Source: Sacculina carcini (taxonomy: Eukaryota; Arthropoda; Thecostraca; Sacculinidae). From it: 64,000 nt of DNA. The stretch lies in NCBI GenBank assembly GCA_916048095.2, contig OU696570.1:9099816-9163815 (forward strand), read 5' to 3'. This document shows, in pieces, positions 44,461-56,845 of this stretch (position 1 is its first letter; each line of letters starts with the position of its first letter). The translations under genes and the position numbers were made by a program. The notes under the pieces are model-generated. The model saw nothing but the letters and a program-made list of their open reading frames with translations, was not told where the DNA came from and made no database searches.

Positions 44461-46184
44461 ACCATTAATACAAAATCAACATTAAAATGGAACCATTTAA
44501 CGGCAGGGAAAGAATGAATATACACACTCCAATGATATCAATTATTATTATTGATTACAGGGAAATCCAGAAGTATGGGAAGATTGCAAGCACTATTGCC
44601 TATCTGCGGTGGCCCTAAATGTATGCACCAATTATTGCTTACCACCCATTCTTTTTAACATAATTATTTAAATTACGCAAGCCAGTGAGTCACTCCCCTT
44701 TACTACGAAAAAGGTAAGGTACGGTCAAGTTTTTCTCGAAATTTCGTACCATAAGCTACCTCGAGAAAATTTCGCACCGTGCTTTTGCCTACATTCCAAT
44801 CGTGCCGCATCATAATTCGTACCGCACGTATACTCTAGATGTAAAATATCGCTCCTCCAAATTATTTGGGCTCACCTCTGCAGAACTTTGACTATAAAAA
44901 TTAAAAATTGAGTATATTATTTATTGAATTTTGACGTTTTTAGTTTTTGACGAAAAGCCCACGCATTATTAAATTTCGAGATTACAAAAATGAATTAATA
45001 TAAAAAATGCGCAATATATTTAGGTAAACAAGTGATTATAAACGACCTAAATGCACAATTTGAGTTTTGAAAAACATGTTGAACATGTGAACAAGTGGAT
45101 AAATGAACAAATGTAATTTCACATTTGAATTTATGATTTTACATATCAACTGCTGGCGGCACCAATGAATTTCACGAGTTAGATGCAATGGTATGCGAAT
45201 CGTCCGATACTAGGGGTGCATTCGTTACCATGGGTGGCGATTCTAAAATGAAATCATAAAGTAAAACAATATTTTCAAGGCTTCGACGGAATTTCTCTCA
45301 GCAAAACCTACCTGAAATAAAGAAGCGAAGAATCCTCTGGAATGAAATCCTCTGGAAAGCTGATTTCAAGTAAACAAAGAAATTCTTTAAAATAAATATC
45401 TGACACAGCACACCAATACCCACGGCGTAAGGCAGAGAACTGAGCAGAGGCAATCACCATCCCTGTCCCTCTGGCGCTGTGTTCGCCTGCGAAAAATTGG
45501 CGGCGTCTAAATTTAGCGACCAAATTTTTATGTTTACTATTGAGAGAGATAAAATTGTATGCTGTTCCAAGCACGTGCTTCTGCTTAGTACACTAGATAT
45601 GTTGTGAGCGAACAGGAACATACCCGTACTGAAACAAAATACTTTGGCGATTTCATGCGTGAATTGAGTTGTTGATGACGGACCGAGTTGACAGGCTGGA
45701 ACATCTCAGCCAGCAAGACAGCCAGCAAGACATGAACACGCTCTCCAACCTCTCGATTCCACTCTCATACTCCGCTTTCCACGAGAAACCACTCAACTCG
45801 CAGATGATTCCAAGGGCAAAGCCGAGTGAACGCAGGTTGGTACTAGAGTAACACCTGCTCGACAGAGCCATGGTGAAGTGGATCAGTTAGAAAATGGGGA
45901 GTACTACAATATTGCCACAATGAATAAATAATAAATAATAATGAACATATTAGCCACAAACTCGCACGTACTATGCGTGGTTACTCGAAAGTCAGCCTTC
46001 GGTCGACTGCGCAAATTAATTAAAATATAAACAGCGAGAAAAGACCTGTTACGTTAGTGCTCAGTTAGGCTTGTTACATATACCTAGCTTATATTAGTGA
46101 ATTTGCAATTAGTTATAAGTATATATACCATATAAAGTGTAAATTGTACCATAAATTATTATAATTGTATTATTTGTATTTTCA
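44461..46184. other. gene-free stretch
   Basis: Minus-strand frames at 45308-45574 and 45653-45871 (the latter starts CCATGG) have balanced composition but no family I recognise, and the second is open on both strands. I do not call them genes. Confidence 0.4.
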
Positions 46185-46493
46185 TTGACCCATTAATGCC
46201 CTAAGTTAACCAAAATAGGTAGATGAGTGATTTTCACAGGAACGCCTATTTATGGCACACTCAACATTTGTAGTATATTTCGTAGAAAAATATTTAATAG
46301 TTTTTAAGATATGAGCTGTCCAGTTTTCTGGACGCTGAGCACCTAACAGTAACATTATTCCCTTATATGCGAAGAAAACACTTTCAGCATGTATGCTCCA
46401 TTTTATTACGAGTTTTAGGTCAAACTACCACGACTCAGAGCGGATAAATGGTCTTATGTCCACCTCCTGAAGTCAATAATTTTGACCCCCATT

Positions 46494-46697
46494 ATCAGTG
46501 GCGGCGTCAGGATTTTTACGATGGGGGACTGAAGAGGGTAAGGACAAATAAGATTAATGTAGGCAGTAAAGCTACATTTACAGTGGAATGAAATTTGATG
46601 TCCATGATTATGATTTGGGGGGGGGGGGAGGCTTAGGGGGCTTGACATATTTGAGGGGGTAGCAGGATCCCCCAAGACCCCCTTGGCGCCGCGACTT
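46494..46697. mobile_element. possible short MITE with G/C homopolymer blocks
   Basis: GTGGCGGCGTCAGG on the left and GGCGCCGCGAC on the right are imperfect inverted ends around a G-rich interior (12 G at about 46617). CCATTAT-like sequence flanks both sides. No coding. Confidence 0.35.
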
Positions 46698-47389
46698 CCC
46701 ATTATAAATACAGCAGCATTATAATAGAGGTACGATTTTGGGAAAATGCAATTTCGAGCAGCTCCTCCGTATCCTGGAGACTTACGATACCTTTATACAC
46801 TATTTTAGAATATATTTCAATAGTATGTGTCAGTCAACGGGGCTCCTCAACACTCGGGCCGCCCCGGCGGCCGGGGGGTGCTGGGGCGTTTGCTACGGTT
46901 CTGCCAGGACTATCATCTTGACGACTCCAATACAACCTATTGTTTGGATATTTAGCATATCCACTCAACATGAATCCTCCAAGCATTACTAAAATAACAT
47001 CTGCTGTCACATTCAGCCATCTATTTTGTTGGACTGCATACAAACCTGTCTGTGCAACAAGGTTTCAATGCACTTTTGATATAAAACAATCTGAATAGCT
47101 CACACTATGTAGTAGTTGATACGACTTCATCAGTGAGAACAGAGCTACGGTTGATTGCTGTATATAAGAAATTCAGGACAATATGGATGAACATCAGATT
47201 TCATACTCATCTTCAAAAATCAACACAGAAGCAGTCAGTTATCGATTTGCTGAGTCCTTCTTTTGTTTGTTACAATACATAATCCTATCAATTGATCAGT
47301 ATAAGCCCTAAATGATTTCAATTATAGAAAAATAAAAGTATTGATTCTTGTTTTATAATACGTAAACTTGTAATGATGTCTTGTAATGA

Positions 47390-47497
<108 letters not shown>

Positions 47498-48282
47498 GGG
47501 CGTAAATCCTTGAGGGTTTGGGGGGTATATATACCCCCCGACAAATTGGCTGGGGGGTATGAATATGCAATTATCCCCCCGAGAATTCTGCTGAGTTCAG
47601 TTCATTGGGTATTTTATCATCAAAATCAGCATAAAAGGCAAATGACAATAGGCCAACAATGCATGAAATTATAAATATGTGAAGAATTATATCACGCAAT
47701 ACACTTTTCATTGGGGTATATGTGTTGTAATTGAATAGGCTGAAAATAGTTGAGGTTACCATGCAATTGACCAACTGAGTCAACTTGGAACACTAATGCA
47801 TGGTGGCTGTCATCGCCCCGAGCCTCGACACCAATCTGCGCCGATGTATACATATCCATATCACTATTTCCATTGAACCTAGGTAATGGATGCCCAGCGT
47901 CCAGAAAAATGGGCACCCATAAGTAAACTGTTATAACTCAAAGCCATATCATATGCGATACCTATTTATGATTTAAATGCATAGCTACAACACTCATTTA
48001 CGTGTTAAAACAGTTGTATGTAAATAAAACTGGTAGTAAAGAAATTAGGGCAATATGACTGAACCGGAGCGACGCCGTGCAGTCGCCATGGTGCAACTCT
48101 GCAGTGTACCGGTTCACAACGTGTACTAAATATGTTTGGCTGCGCTATCCGTTTTATGGCAGACACGCTGATGTTCAGGGTCTCTCCTCATCATATTTTT
48201 ACACTTCAATACCGCCAGGTAAAATCGCAATGGCGGGTTTTCTAGCGTCCATTTTTCTGGACGCCAGGTATTAATGGGTTAA

Positions 48283-49430
48283 TATTTGCTAAGTTCATTT
48301 AAAATAAATTTATTTGTACATTTTTATAATCACTTCCAATCAAATTAACGCAACGGACCTTTGTGTTTATATAACCAAACTCCTGTATATTGCCTCCAAT
48401 TATTCCGATATTTGGAAGGTTGAATGTGTATGTAATATAATTTGAGGTTTTATATTTTTTATTGAGGTATGTTTGATGAAAATTGCGCGCGCATCAGTCT
48501 GTTGACACTATATGGCGCGCCCGACTTGTGCCCATCACAGCGGTGAGTCCCGGTAAACTCAAGTGGCTGTGTTGATAAAATTGATTTCTATTAGTTTTTG
48601 CCCCGACGAATCATTTCAACTTATACAGATATTAACATCACCAGACAATTGAAACAAATATTCATGAAATCGCACCATGAAACATTTGTTGGCCAATGTG
48701 AACACAACTCAATACGCCTTTATTAACAGTATATCATAGGAGTAATTGAAACACGTAATGAACACATATGGTAAGCAATGGGCAAAATCGTAAATACTAT
48801 TCAAATTGTAACAATGCAGGAAGGCGGCGATGCTGGTTGAAGGCGGAGAATGAGGCTTATGAAGACTGGGTAGTTTCACTTTCACCGCACACGCGACAAA
48901 CAATAGCTGAGGTGACCGGATTTCATTTCAGATGCGACGGAAGCGCTCACGAATCACCCTGAAGTATATTGGATTAAAACGATCGTAGGGCGGTACTGCC
49001 GGAAAAAACATCACAGTCAACACTATTTGAACGTCAGGAATGATCGATTCCAATCGGTATACATTTCCCTTCACAAATATATGTTCAATATGATACCGCA
49101 CGATGCATTAATTTGGACAACATTTAATTTTATGACACCATGTTCACTTCATATTGACACTCACCCGAAATGACGCGGATTTTACGTTACATCACACTTG
49201 CTGACACCGCCGCACGTGCGCAGTCTCTCAATGTCGACAAGCAAGACGATGCGCAACAAGAGTTTGTGGACATTCGGAGTGTGTTAATAATGCAAAACAA
49301 GATTAGCTGGACAAAAACAAAAAACAGAAAACGATTAAGCAAGCAAATACTCGCAAATAGCACTGATACATGAAGAACTAATCCGCCTGACTGTACCTAC
49401 AAATATACAAATACGTATTGAGCCTACAAT
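48283..49430. other. gene-free stretch
   Basis: No recognisable coding or RNA gene. Frames at 48768-48962 and 49170-49373 match nothing I know. Confidence 0.5.
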
Positions 49431-49439
49431 AAAACCACC

Positions 49440-49680
49440 AGGAAGTATTCAATGAAAGCCACATGGTTTGAAAAGCAAGTTCAATATATTCTGTAGTAAT
49501 CAAAGATACAAGACAAACGCTAATCACTCGTCGAATGTCTGTACCTCAATTATACTGATATATTGAATTAACAAAAAAACAAAAAAACCCAACGAATGTC
49601 ATAGTTTTAAAGGCTAGTTCAATATAATCTGTAGTAATGAAAGATACAAGACAAACGTAAATCACTCGTTGAATCCGGAA
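49440..49680. repeat. imperfect tandem duplication
   Basis: AGTTCAATATATTCTGTAGT with the following AAAGATACAAGACAAACG at about 49479 recurs at about 49616-49665, some 137 bp apart, at the truncated end of the retroelement fragment. Confidence 0.7.
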
Positions 49681-50405
49681 TATTAGAAAATTTGTATTCA
49701 TTTTTGTCAAGTTCATCGAGAAAAGCTTTTGATATCAGAGGCACATCACATCCCGAATCAATCAAAACATCTGCCCTGTGGCGGCCAATAAAACAGAAAC
49801 ATGTTGGGGTATCGCTACGAACATTTACTGACGCTACCTTCAATGGGCCATTGTACTGCTCTTTCGCCACACCAAGGCTCGTCCTACCGATGGGCGACGC
49901 TAGTTTCCCGTCTGACGTGGCTCATTCACTTGTGATTGTGTTCTGCACTGTCTCCCGATGTGCCCTATTTTTCCACATAGATAACATATTGGCTGGCCTT
50001 GATCTGTCCACCTGTAACGAAATTTACCCACTGGCTGCCGTTGCGGCTAATTTGAACCCTCCCTTGATTCGTGCGCAATCCTGTTGATATTTATACTTTC
50101 TGCTGGTGTTTTTGTCTCGAATCAGGAAATTGTTGCTGCCTCTGGTCGCGCCTATCTCTGCGTGGAAATGCATTAAAATACGTGCGCGGAGGGTATGCTG
50201 TTCGTTGCTGGAAACGAGGAAACATAGCTGGAGTGTTCGCTTATGAATTCGCAATAGATTGACAAAGTTTCGAAATGTTTTGTGTCAACGAGGAAATATT
50301 TTTCTCGATTGCATCTAGCTCGGCTTCCTGGAATATGTCTACATACATCGGTTCTGGCTCGTTTTGACCTATGAACAGCGGGTATGTTCTCTCTGTTTGT
50401 TAAGC
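49619..50405 (-). pseudogene. LTR-element gag C-terminus and protease (continuation of 55.3-55.9 kb)
   Basis: Minus strand, in order: RTYPLFIGQNEPEPMYVDIF and FQEAELDAIEKNISSLTQNI continue the Gag interrupted by the hAT at 50413. A canonical CCHC knuckle CYLCGKIGHIGRQC lies at 49945-49986. Then comes protease VASVNVRSDTPTCFCFIG with active site DSGC (VLIDSGCDVPLISKAF). Stops and frame changes separate the parts: TAA soon after the hAT junction, and a frameshift between knuckle and protease. RT and all downstream pol are missing past 49619. Confidence 0.85.
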
Positions 50406-52089
50406 TTCTACAGCGGTGTTCTCAACCTTTTTCTTGCCGTGGCCCTCTTCAACACAATTTGAGTCCTTGTGGCCCCCCAGAAACTAAATTTTGGTTTTTC
50501 ACTATTCAAACCCACATGCAATTACGTTAATACTCTTGGGCATATCAGTGTAGTAGAAGATCTAGTACATCAATTTAAGGAACATCAATTTAAGGCAGTA
50601 TTAAAATATTATCCCTTCAAAAATAACTTTATTTGAACACTTTATTAAAGTATAAACGCAACACAATGCAAAATGTATGTAGGCTATATGCAATGTAAAA
50701 TACATGAACACTCTAAATACGGTTATAATTTACAAAACCGCCAACTTATCAATGTTTGGCTCAAATGCCGGCAGAGAGAGAGACGTAAAGCGCCCCTTTC
50801 TCTAAATCGAGGCGATTCCGAATTTTTGTCAGCAGGTGCATCACCCGACTGAAACCAGTCTCAACCAAATAAGACGTGGGGAAGGCAAGTAAATAGAGCT
50901 TCACTTTTTTCCAGAGAAGTGGATATTTATTGCATACGTCTTCATTCATCCACAGTTTCTGGTGATCTCCACGCTTAAACCTTGTTTGAGCTGCTGTGTC
51001 ATTTTGAAGCTCAATCACACTTTCTGGTATGCTGACGTCAACTTCGGAGGCATCAACAGTGAATGGGTCCACAAACTAGTGTGGCACATTCATCTGGAGT
51101 AGGTCGGAGAAACGAGTTTTCATGTCATTATTCAACTACTTCAGGTGATCAACATACACATATAGGTCCTCATCGAGCAACTCGGCAGATATTTCCGTCA
51201 ATGAAGGAAAATGTGCAAGCTCTCGTCTTCCAAGGTTCAACCAGTATAGCTTAAGTTTTCCTTTGCATGTCTTGATTGCGTGCCTACACGAAAACATAAT
51301 GCATGAATCTCATTGAAGCTCCTTGTTGAGAGTTTTTAGTTTCCCAAATATGTCAGATAGGTAGAAAATAACACTTTTTGCAGCAACAAATTTCCGTTCA
51401 AGTTCTGTTCCGCTCAAGAAACAAATTATACTGTCCCAAGGTGTTACAAAACGACGCAGGCAATTTGAACCTTTGGAAAGCCACCTTACTTCGGTGTGCA
51501 ACACAAGTCTTTCAAGCTCATCATTGTTTTGCTCACATAGTTGCTGAAAGAGACGATCTTGCAGCGCATTACTTTTTATCATGTTGACAGTCTTGATGGC
51601 ATAGCCAAGCGAGGCATGTAGACGTCCTGCTGAGTTCTTAGCAACCAGGTGCTACCGGTGAACAACACTGTGTACACAAACGACATTGGGAACAGCTTTT
51701 TTCAAGAATGCATTGAGCTCCCGGTACTTTCCTAGAAGTACTATCATCGAAGCTGCACCATCTGTTGCGCAAGACAAACTGTTATTCAGTGGAATATTGC
51801 ACTTTTCAAAATAGGCCTCAACTTTTCTCAAAATTGATTCGCATTTGGTGTCAGTTGTTAACTTAAATGCAAAAAGCATTTCTTGACATATCTTATGAAC
51901 ATCAGTGAACCTCACAAATGTCATCAAAAGCGCAGAATTATCTGGCAAAGTTGATTCGTCGAGTTGAAGTGAAAAATCATTCACCTGCAATTTCGAGACA
52001 AATTGGTCTTCAACGTCAGCAGCCATCTCATCAATACGACGTGATAACGAGGAGTTACACAGAGGAAGAACACTATACCATTTACACGT

Positions 52090-52244
52090 CAATTTGGCAA
52101 AAGTGAAAATCAATTTGGCAAAAGTGAAAATCAATTTGGCAAAAGTGAAAATCAATTTGGCAAAAGTGAAAATCAATTTGGCAAAAGTGAAAATCAATTT
52201 GGCAAAAGTGAAAATCAATTTGGCAAAAGTGAAAATCAATTTGG
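52090..52244 (+). repeat. 21-bp minisatellite, left arm (seven units plus partial)
   Basis: Units of CAATTTGGCAAAAGTGAAAAT start at 52090, 52111, 52132, 52153, 52174, 52195 and 52216, with a partial at 52237. On the minus strand they translate as LIFTFAK repeats fused in frame to the transposase. Confidence 0.97.
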
Positions 52245-52385
52245 TAATTCTTACAAATTTAGGTGGTAGTCGCATTGATAATGCATTATCATATTGTTTA
52301 TTAGTGTTTTAGTAACAAATATATTACTCATGCAAATGATATAAATTAATGTTTTATGTTCAAGGAAATATATATATTCTTCTGT

Positions 52386-52479
52386 GCAAACAACTGCCCT
52401 ATGGCGCGCACTCTATCAGCCAATATATCAGTGTCAGCGTATAGTCACTGTTCTCGGAGAGCACTCGCGAGCAAATCGT

Positions 52480-52533
<54 letters not shown>

Positions 52534-52797
52534 CTACAGAAACATCACACTTTCAGAGACGGTACATTCCGTCTCATGGCAAGTGTTCAGGCATCACGTG
52601 CGAATAGCGCTTGTCGTTGCTAGCCATCTGTACTATGTTTAATATAGTACGGTATGTATTTTGTATATGGTGTCCATTTGTGTGTTCGAGGTAGTGTGAG
52701 TGTGAGTGTAGGTAGTGTGTATGTTGTATGCACGTGCTATGAGCGAGCAGGGGGATACAGGGGGTGGGGCAGTGCGCGCCATAGGGCAGTTGTTTGC
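52386..52797. repeat. inner inverted repeat around a CA microsatellite
   Basis: The 27-bp arms 52386-52412 and 52771-52797 are perfect complements (CAAACAACTGCCCTATGGCG core). Between them lies (CA)26 at 52481-52532. A second, imperfect pair (CTATCAGCCAATATATCA) links 52413-52450 with 52915-52955. Confidence 0.9.
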
Positions 52798-53454
52798 GCA
52801 GAACGTTTGTGCGTGTTTGTTAGTGAATGTGTTTCAGTGGGCCATGTTGCGTTGTGATTGTGTTGAGTTGTGATATCTTGCTTTGCTGCTAGAATTTAAG
52901 TACACGCGCTGGTGATATATACACTGACATTGATATATTGGCTGATAGAGTTCCTCATAAAGTAAGTAATTACGGTACATATCTGCATTGTAATTGTAGT
53001 ACATACCATAGCACATAATTGTATAGTACATAGTAAGTAGTACATATCTGTGTTTTACGACTAATGCTAAATTGTTCATGTGAAATACAATAAAATTTAC
53101 TGATAACAATTAAGTTTGATATTTAATGTCAAATCAATAACATACATTGTGGTTCTAACTGGGACAATTTTGATCTCAATTGGGACAAATGAAATTGTAA
53201 AAAGTATAGTTTATTTTTTTATTAACCTTGAATCGGAGCTAAGCCCAATCACTTAATAGATCATTTTGATGCTAATATAATGGACTTCACCAACAAATAT
53301 ATCCCTACATGACAGCTTCTTAAACTATATATATTCTTAAACATAAAACATTAATTGGTATCATTTGCATGAGTAATAAACTTGTTACTAAAACACTAAT
53401 AAACAATATGATTATGCATTATCAATGCGACTACCACCTAAACTTGTAAGAATT

Positions 53455-53590
53455 ACCAAATTGATTTTCACTTTTGCCAAATTGATTTTCACTTTTGCCA
53501 AATTGATTTTCACTTTTGCCAAATTGATTTTCACTTTTGCCAAATTGAATTTCACTTTTGCCAAATTGATTTTCACTTTTGCCAAATTGA
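53455..53590 (-). repeat. 21-bp minisatellite, right arm (six units plus partials)
   Basis: Inverse of the left array, with one variant unit (GAATTTCAC) near 53545. Confidence 0.97.
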
Positions 53591-55326
53591 CTTGTAAATG
53601 GTATAGTTACGTCTTGCGGGCTTTTGTTTATAACTGTTGAAAGTACTACCTCTACTGCCGGCATGATCAGAGATTCGCCGATAGTATGAGGCTTTCCTGC
53701 TTTTGCAATTAAATTTGCTATTTTTTAAGAAGCCATCAAACCTCTATCCTCATTTTACAATTTTTTGGATAACATATTGTCCAGTGTCCTCCTTCCTATA
53801 AATTCATCACGTAATTTCCTGAAGAATTGTAGCGGATGATCTTTCTTGTCCTTATGAGCAGTCTCCAAATGCTTTTTCAGTTTACAGGGACGCATACTCT
53901 CATTTGAGAGTGAGAACATGCACATGAGAGCAGACACATGGATATTGTAGCGTTTTCTGGAGACTCAATAAATCCATATGCAAGATATCCCACGGAATAC
54001 TGTTTGCATTTTTTCTTTGTTGTATTTGCCATACCTATCTGAAATAGAGAACAATCGAAACTTAATTATACCTCAGTATCACGTTGTATCAATCAATATC
54101 AGTATCAGCTCAGTATCCACTTTTAATCTTGATGAAATAAATTGAAAGAAATATATTGACTATGCGTATTTTAGCAGCAAATAAAACGTGAATTTTACTA
54201 GTTATAAACGATTTGCACTCTTTCCTCCATAGCAAATATATAACTTAAATTCAGAACATATATAACTAAAATACATCAGTATGTGGCTCAATAGGCCCTA
54301 AAATGTATAGGCTAAAATGTTATTGGTCTGCATAACAATGTGAAGAGAAATAACCAACTAATTAAATCTGAATTTAATTTAAATAAAAAGAACAAACCGA
54401 TTAGAATATATTAACACAAAGTGTACCTTAGCAACATGAGAGCAGGAACGACCACACTCGATGTAACCGTAAATACAAAACTTACTGAACAGATATCATC
54501 GATGTGACTTCCCCTAAAACCTTGGTATGAAACACTCATACCATATATTCAGAATACATAAGCAATGAACAAGTTGACTAATTGAATTGAAATAATAGAT
54601 ATGTTGAACAAATGCATAATGAAATTGAAAAACCGCCAACAAATATGTCTATATGATAATAAATTCTAAAGGGATACAAACCCAAAAACAAGGTTTCTTT
54701 AGCTTTCTTCAAGCTGTCAAGAGAAAACAAATGTTCACAATGTAAGTTGGAGACACACGGTCTATGTTGCTCAAACACACACTTATATACAAGGGAAATT
54801 GGTAAGTCAGCACAAAAACATACACAGTTATACACACAGACACACATGCACACAAATACATGGACGATAACGGACGGTAAACATCAGAAAGACAAGCAAG
54901 TGGGCATCAAGCACACGGACATACATACCAGTGGACATGTACGCATGGGATATACACGCACTGTCGCAACGCGACTCTTCCAGAGGATTAGCTCATGTAC
55001 GCCGGTGACTATTTCCACCGACCACCAAAACAATGCCACGACCGTACATATAGGTGGGATCAGCACACAGACATATACGGACGTCGGCGGATCAAATACA
55101 CGCGTAAGGCAAACACCGGGGGTGTCACTGTCGCGGCGGATCACACGATTGAAATGTACATCGAAAATAATAACACGAATAAACTGTTTTAGCATACATT
55201 TTTGGTGGCCCCTGTGAAAATACGGTGGGCCCCCAATTTTTTAAGTTTGGTCCTGTGGCCCCTCAAGAAAATATCATGGCCCCCAGGGGGGCCATATGAC
55301 CCACGTTGAGAACCACTGTTCTACAG

Positions 55327-55885
55327 CATGATCTATTGCCCCCTGCAGTGTTGTTATTTTACGCTTGATCAGCGAGCGTGCGATGCTGTCATTTCCTATT
55401 CCTTTGAGTAATATCTCCACAAGTGCTAACTGTGCGTCTGGAGCGTCAGGGTTTTCGAACGCCTCTAGCGAAATTTCCAGTATTCTTTCTACGAAGTTTT
55501 GTAGAGGCTCACTTTTGTGCTGCTTGAGATGCCTGAGCCTTTCGCGTGCCCCCTGTGTGCTACATACTTCGCTGTATCTGTTTTTAAGGAGCTGCATCAA
55601 CCTTGACCATGTCATGTTTTGACCATTTGCCATTTCACGGTGGGCAAATTTGTCTGATTGTCTCCCTAGAGTCCTTAGTGATACGTTTAACAGTTGAGCA
55701 TCATTCAATTGTAGCGAAAGATTGTTGATATCTGAAACCCAGTTATGAAATTTCACAGTACTTTCCCCTGAAAATGATCGGACGTGGCTTGCAAAACTGT
55801 ATACTTTGAGCTCATTTGTGATGTCAGCTAGCGCTTGTGCCATCATAACTGGTTCACTTGATTCAATCATTATGCTCTCAATCAA
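55327..55885 (-). pseudogene. LTR-element gag N-terminal part, split by the hAT
   Basis: Frame opens at ATG 55885 and reads ADITNELKVYSFASHVRSFS, VKFHNWVSDINNLSLQLNDA, RLMQLLKNRYSEVCSTQGAR and FVERILEISLEAFENPDAPD, a capsid-like Gag domain, to AIDHAVE where the hAT duplication begins. The rest of Gag resumes at 50405. Both halves lie on the minus strand in the right order, with the hAT removed. The segment itself has no stop for 186 codons, so it was in good condition when interrupted. Confidence 0.85.
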
Positions 55886-56205
55886 CTGTTTGCAACACTA
55901 GAAGCGTTAATTACAATACGTATAAATAGCTCTGATAAGGAGAAACCCTAACCACGTCACAACCCTAGTCACATACCCTCGATGCAGAAGACTTGTGCGC
56001 ACTTGTAGGGTCCTTGAGCTTGTCGTTACGGACTTGTTTCTGTTCTTCTGGTGTTATTGGTCTTCTTCGTTATTCGTTCCTGTTGGTGATGATGTACTTA
56101 CTTGTGGCTGTTGCTTGATGTCGATCGTCGGAGATCCCGGTCACTGCACCACAAATTGTATTCATGTTGTCCTTTAATGGCACCAGTTTGTGGTCACAGT
56201 GGTAG
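55886..56205 (-). other. leader and probable LTR end of the gag element
   Basis: On the minus strand, ACATGAATACA near 56156-56166 followed by ATTTGTGGTGCAGTGACCGG looks like an LTR end plus a primer-binding region (GGTGCAGTGACCGG). About 260 bp of leader precedes the gag ATG. The LTR continues at 62437 beyond the LINE insertion. Inferred from layout only. Confidence 0.4.
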
Positions 56206-56845
56206 TTTGTGGTGGTAGATGGTCGGAATGTCGGCGACTAATCCGGCCCCCCACTGGCCTATGCCAGTGAGGAGGGTGGCCAGACACCCAGCAGGAAGAA
56301 AAACAAGACCTGTCAAAGGGCGGATGAGCTGGTTAGCAGCCAACGGCCATCTGGAAACCCTCCCCCGTCGGATCGGCAAACAGGATCCTGGCCGCTGAGT
56401 GTCACGTCACCCGGGGTGTAGTGGTGGCGTGACGCAACACTCGTCTTTGGCCTGCGCGTCGAACCCCGACGGGGCCGCTGTTTGGCTCCTCGACAGTGGA
56501 GAGAATGGTCCGACGCCGGCACGGGTGGCCGGATAGGGCTCAAGAGGGTCAAGGGTGAGGTGCCTGGTGCTCGAGGGGGGTCCCGCCCGGTGTAGTGTCC
56601 GCCGTTTACAGTGGGGCTGCAGTTGCTGTGTCCAGATGGACCGGTGGGGGTCACTGGTCCGGGCCCGGTGCTGTAGCTCCCGCGGACTCGTACCGGGCGG
56701 AGCTCGCAGCGAGCTCAGGGGTATTCGGTGCCCGTACAGCGCGCACCACCACTGGCGTGGCATCCCATGCTGGCTCTGCCCGTCCCCCCAGTAGGGCCCC
56801 GTGCAGAGGAGGGTGGTCGTGCGCGCAGAGACAAACAAACAATTC

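Larger units (their letters stand above)
52076..53603. mobile_element. foldback-like element with minisatellite inverted arms
   Basis: Inverted arms of about 300 bp (52076-52380 and 53318-53603) begin TACCATTTACA. They contain 21-bp tandem units (CAATTTGGCAAAAGTGAAAAT), seven full on the left and six on the right, followed by a unique inverted segment (GTTTTAGTAACAA...TTAATGTTTTATGTT). Flanking TA at 52074-52075 and 53604-53605 is a candidate 2-bp target duplication. Removing the element plus one TA (1530 bp) restores the hAT transposase frame between QDVT and SVLPLCN. The interior has no coding and contains a second inverted repeat and a (CA)26. Confidence 0.8.
50761..54032 (-). pseudogene. 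hAT transposase (BED-finger, SCAND3/ZBED-like), broken
   Basis: The N-terminus starts at ATG 54032 (TTTCAG acceptor-like sequence just upstream) with a BED-finger remnant: YLAYGFIESPEN, a frameshift, then SNESMRPCKLKKHLETAHKD. Next, after stops near 53755 and 53723, IANLIAKAGKPHTIGESLIM and VVLSTVINKSPQDV; then the foldback insertion; then LPLCNSSLSRRIDEMAADVE, FSLQLDEST with catalytic-region acidic residues, CATDGAASMI, and VHSVVHR to 51652. A further frame (51310-51582) has LVLHTEVRWLSKGSNCLRRF. The C-terminal dimerisation region FPTSYLVETGFSRVMHLLTK and RNRLDLEKG ends at 50761. The order matches vertebrate and invertebrate hAT transposases. Several stops and shifts make it inactive. Confidence 0.9.
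50414..55318 (-). mobile_element. hAT (Charlie-like) transposon, 4.9 kb
   Basis: Ends CGGTGTTCTCAACC and, inverted, CAGTGGTTCTCAAC belong to the CAGTGGTTCTCAAC-type hAT termini. Perfect 8-bp duplication TTCTACAG at 50406-50413 and 55319-55326. The transposase reads on the minus strand (50761-54032) and is itself interrupted by the foldback-like element 52076-53603. It sits inside the gag of a minus-strand LTR element. Subterminal GGCCCC blocks reappear at 43441-43562. Confidence 0.93.

Noticed and set aside
45653-45871. Minus-strand 72-codon frame with CCATGG start, and a plus-strand frame opposite
   Set aside because: No family similarity recognised; open on both strands, as expected for chance in moderately GC-rich DNA.
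52090-52244. Regular 21-bp repeats that could suggest a CRISPR array
   Set aside because: Units are directly adjacent with no unique spacers, occur as an inverted pair and lie in a eukaryotic transposon.
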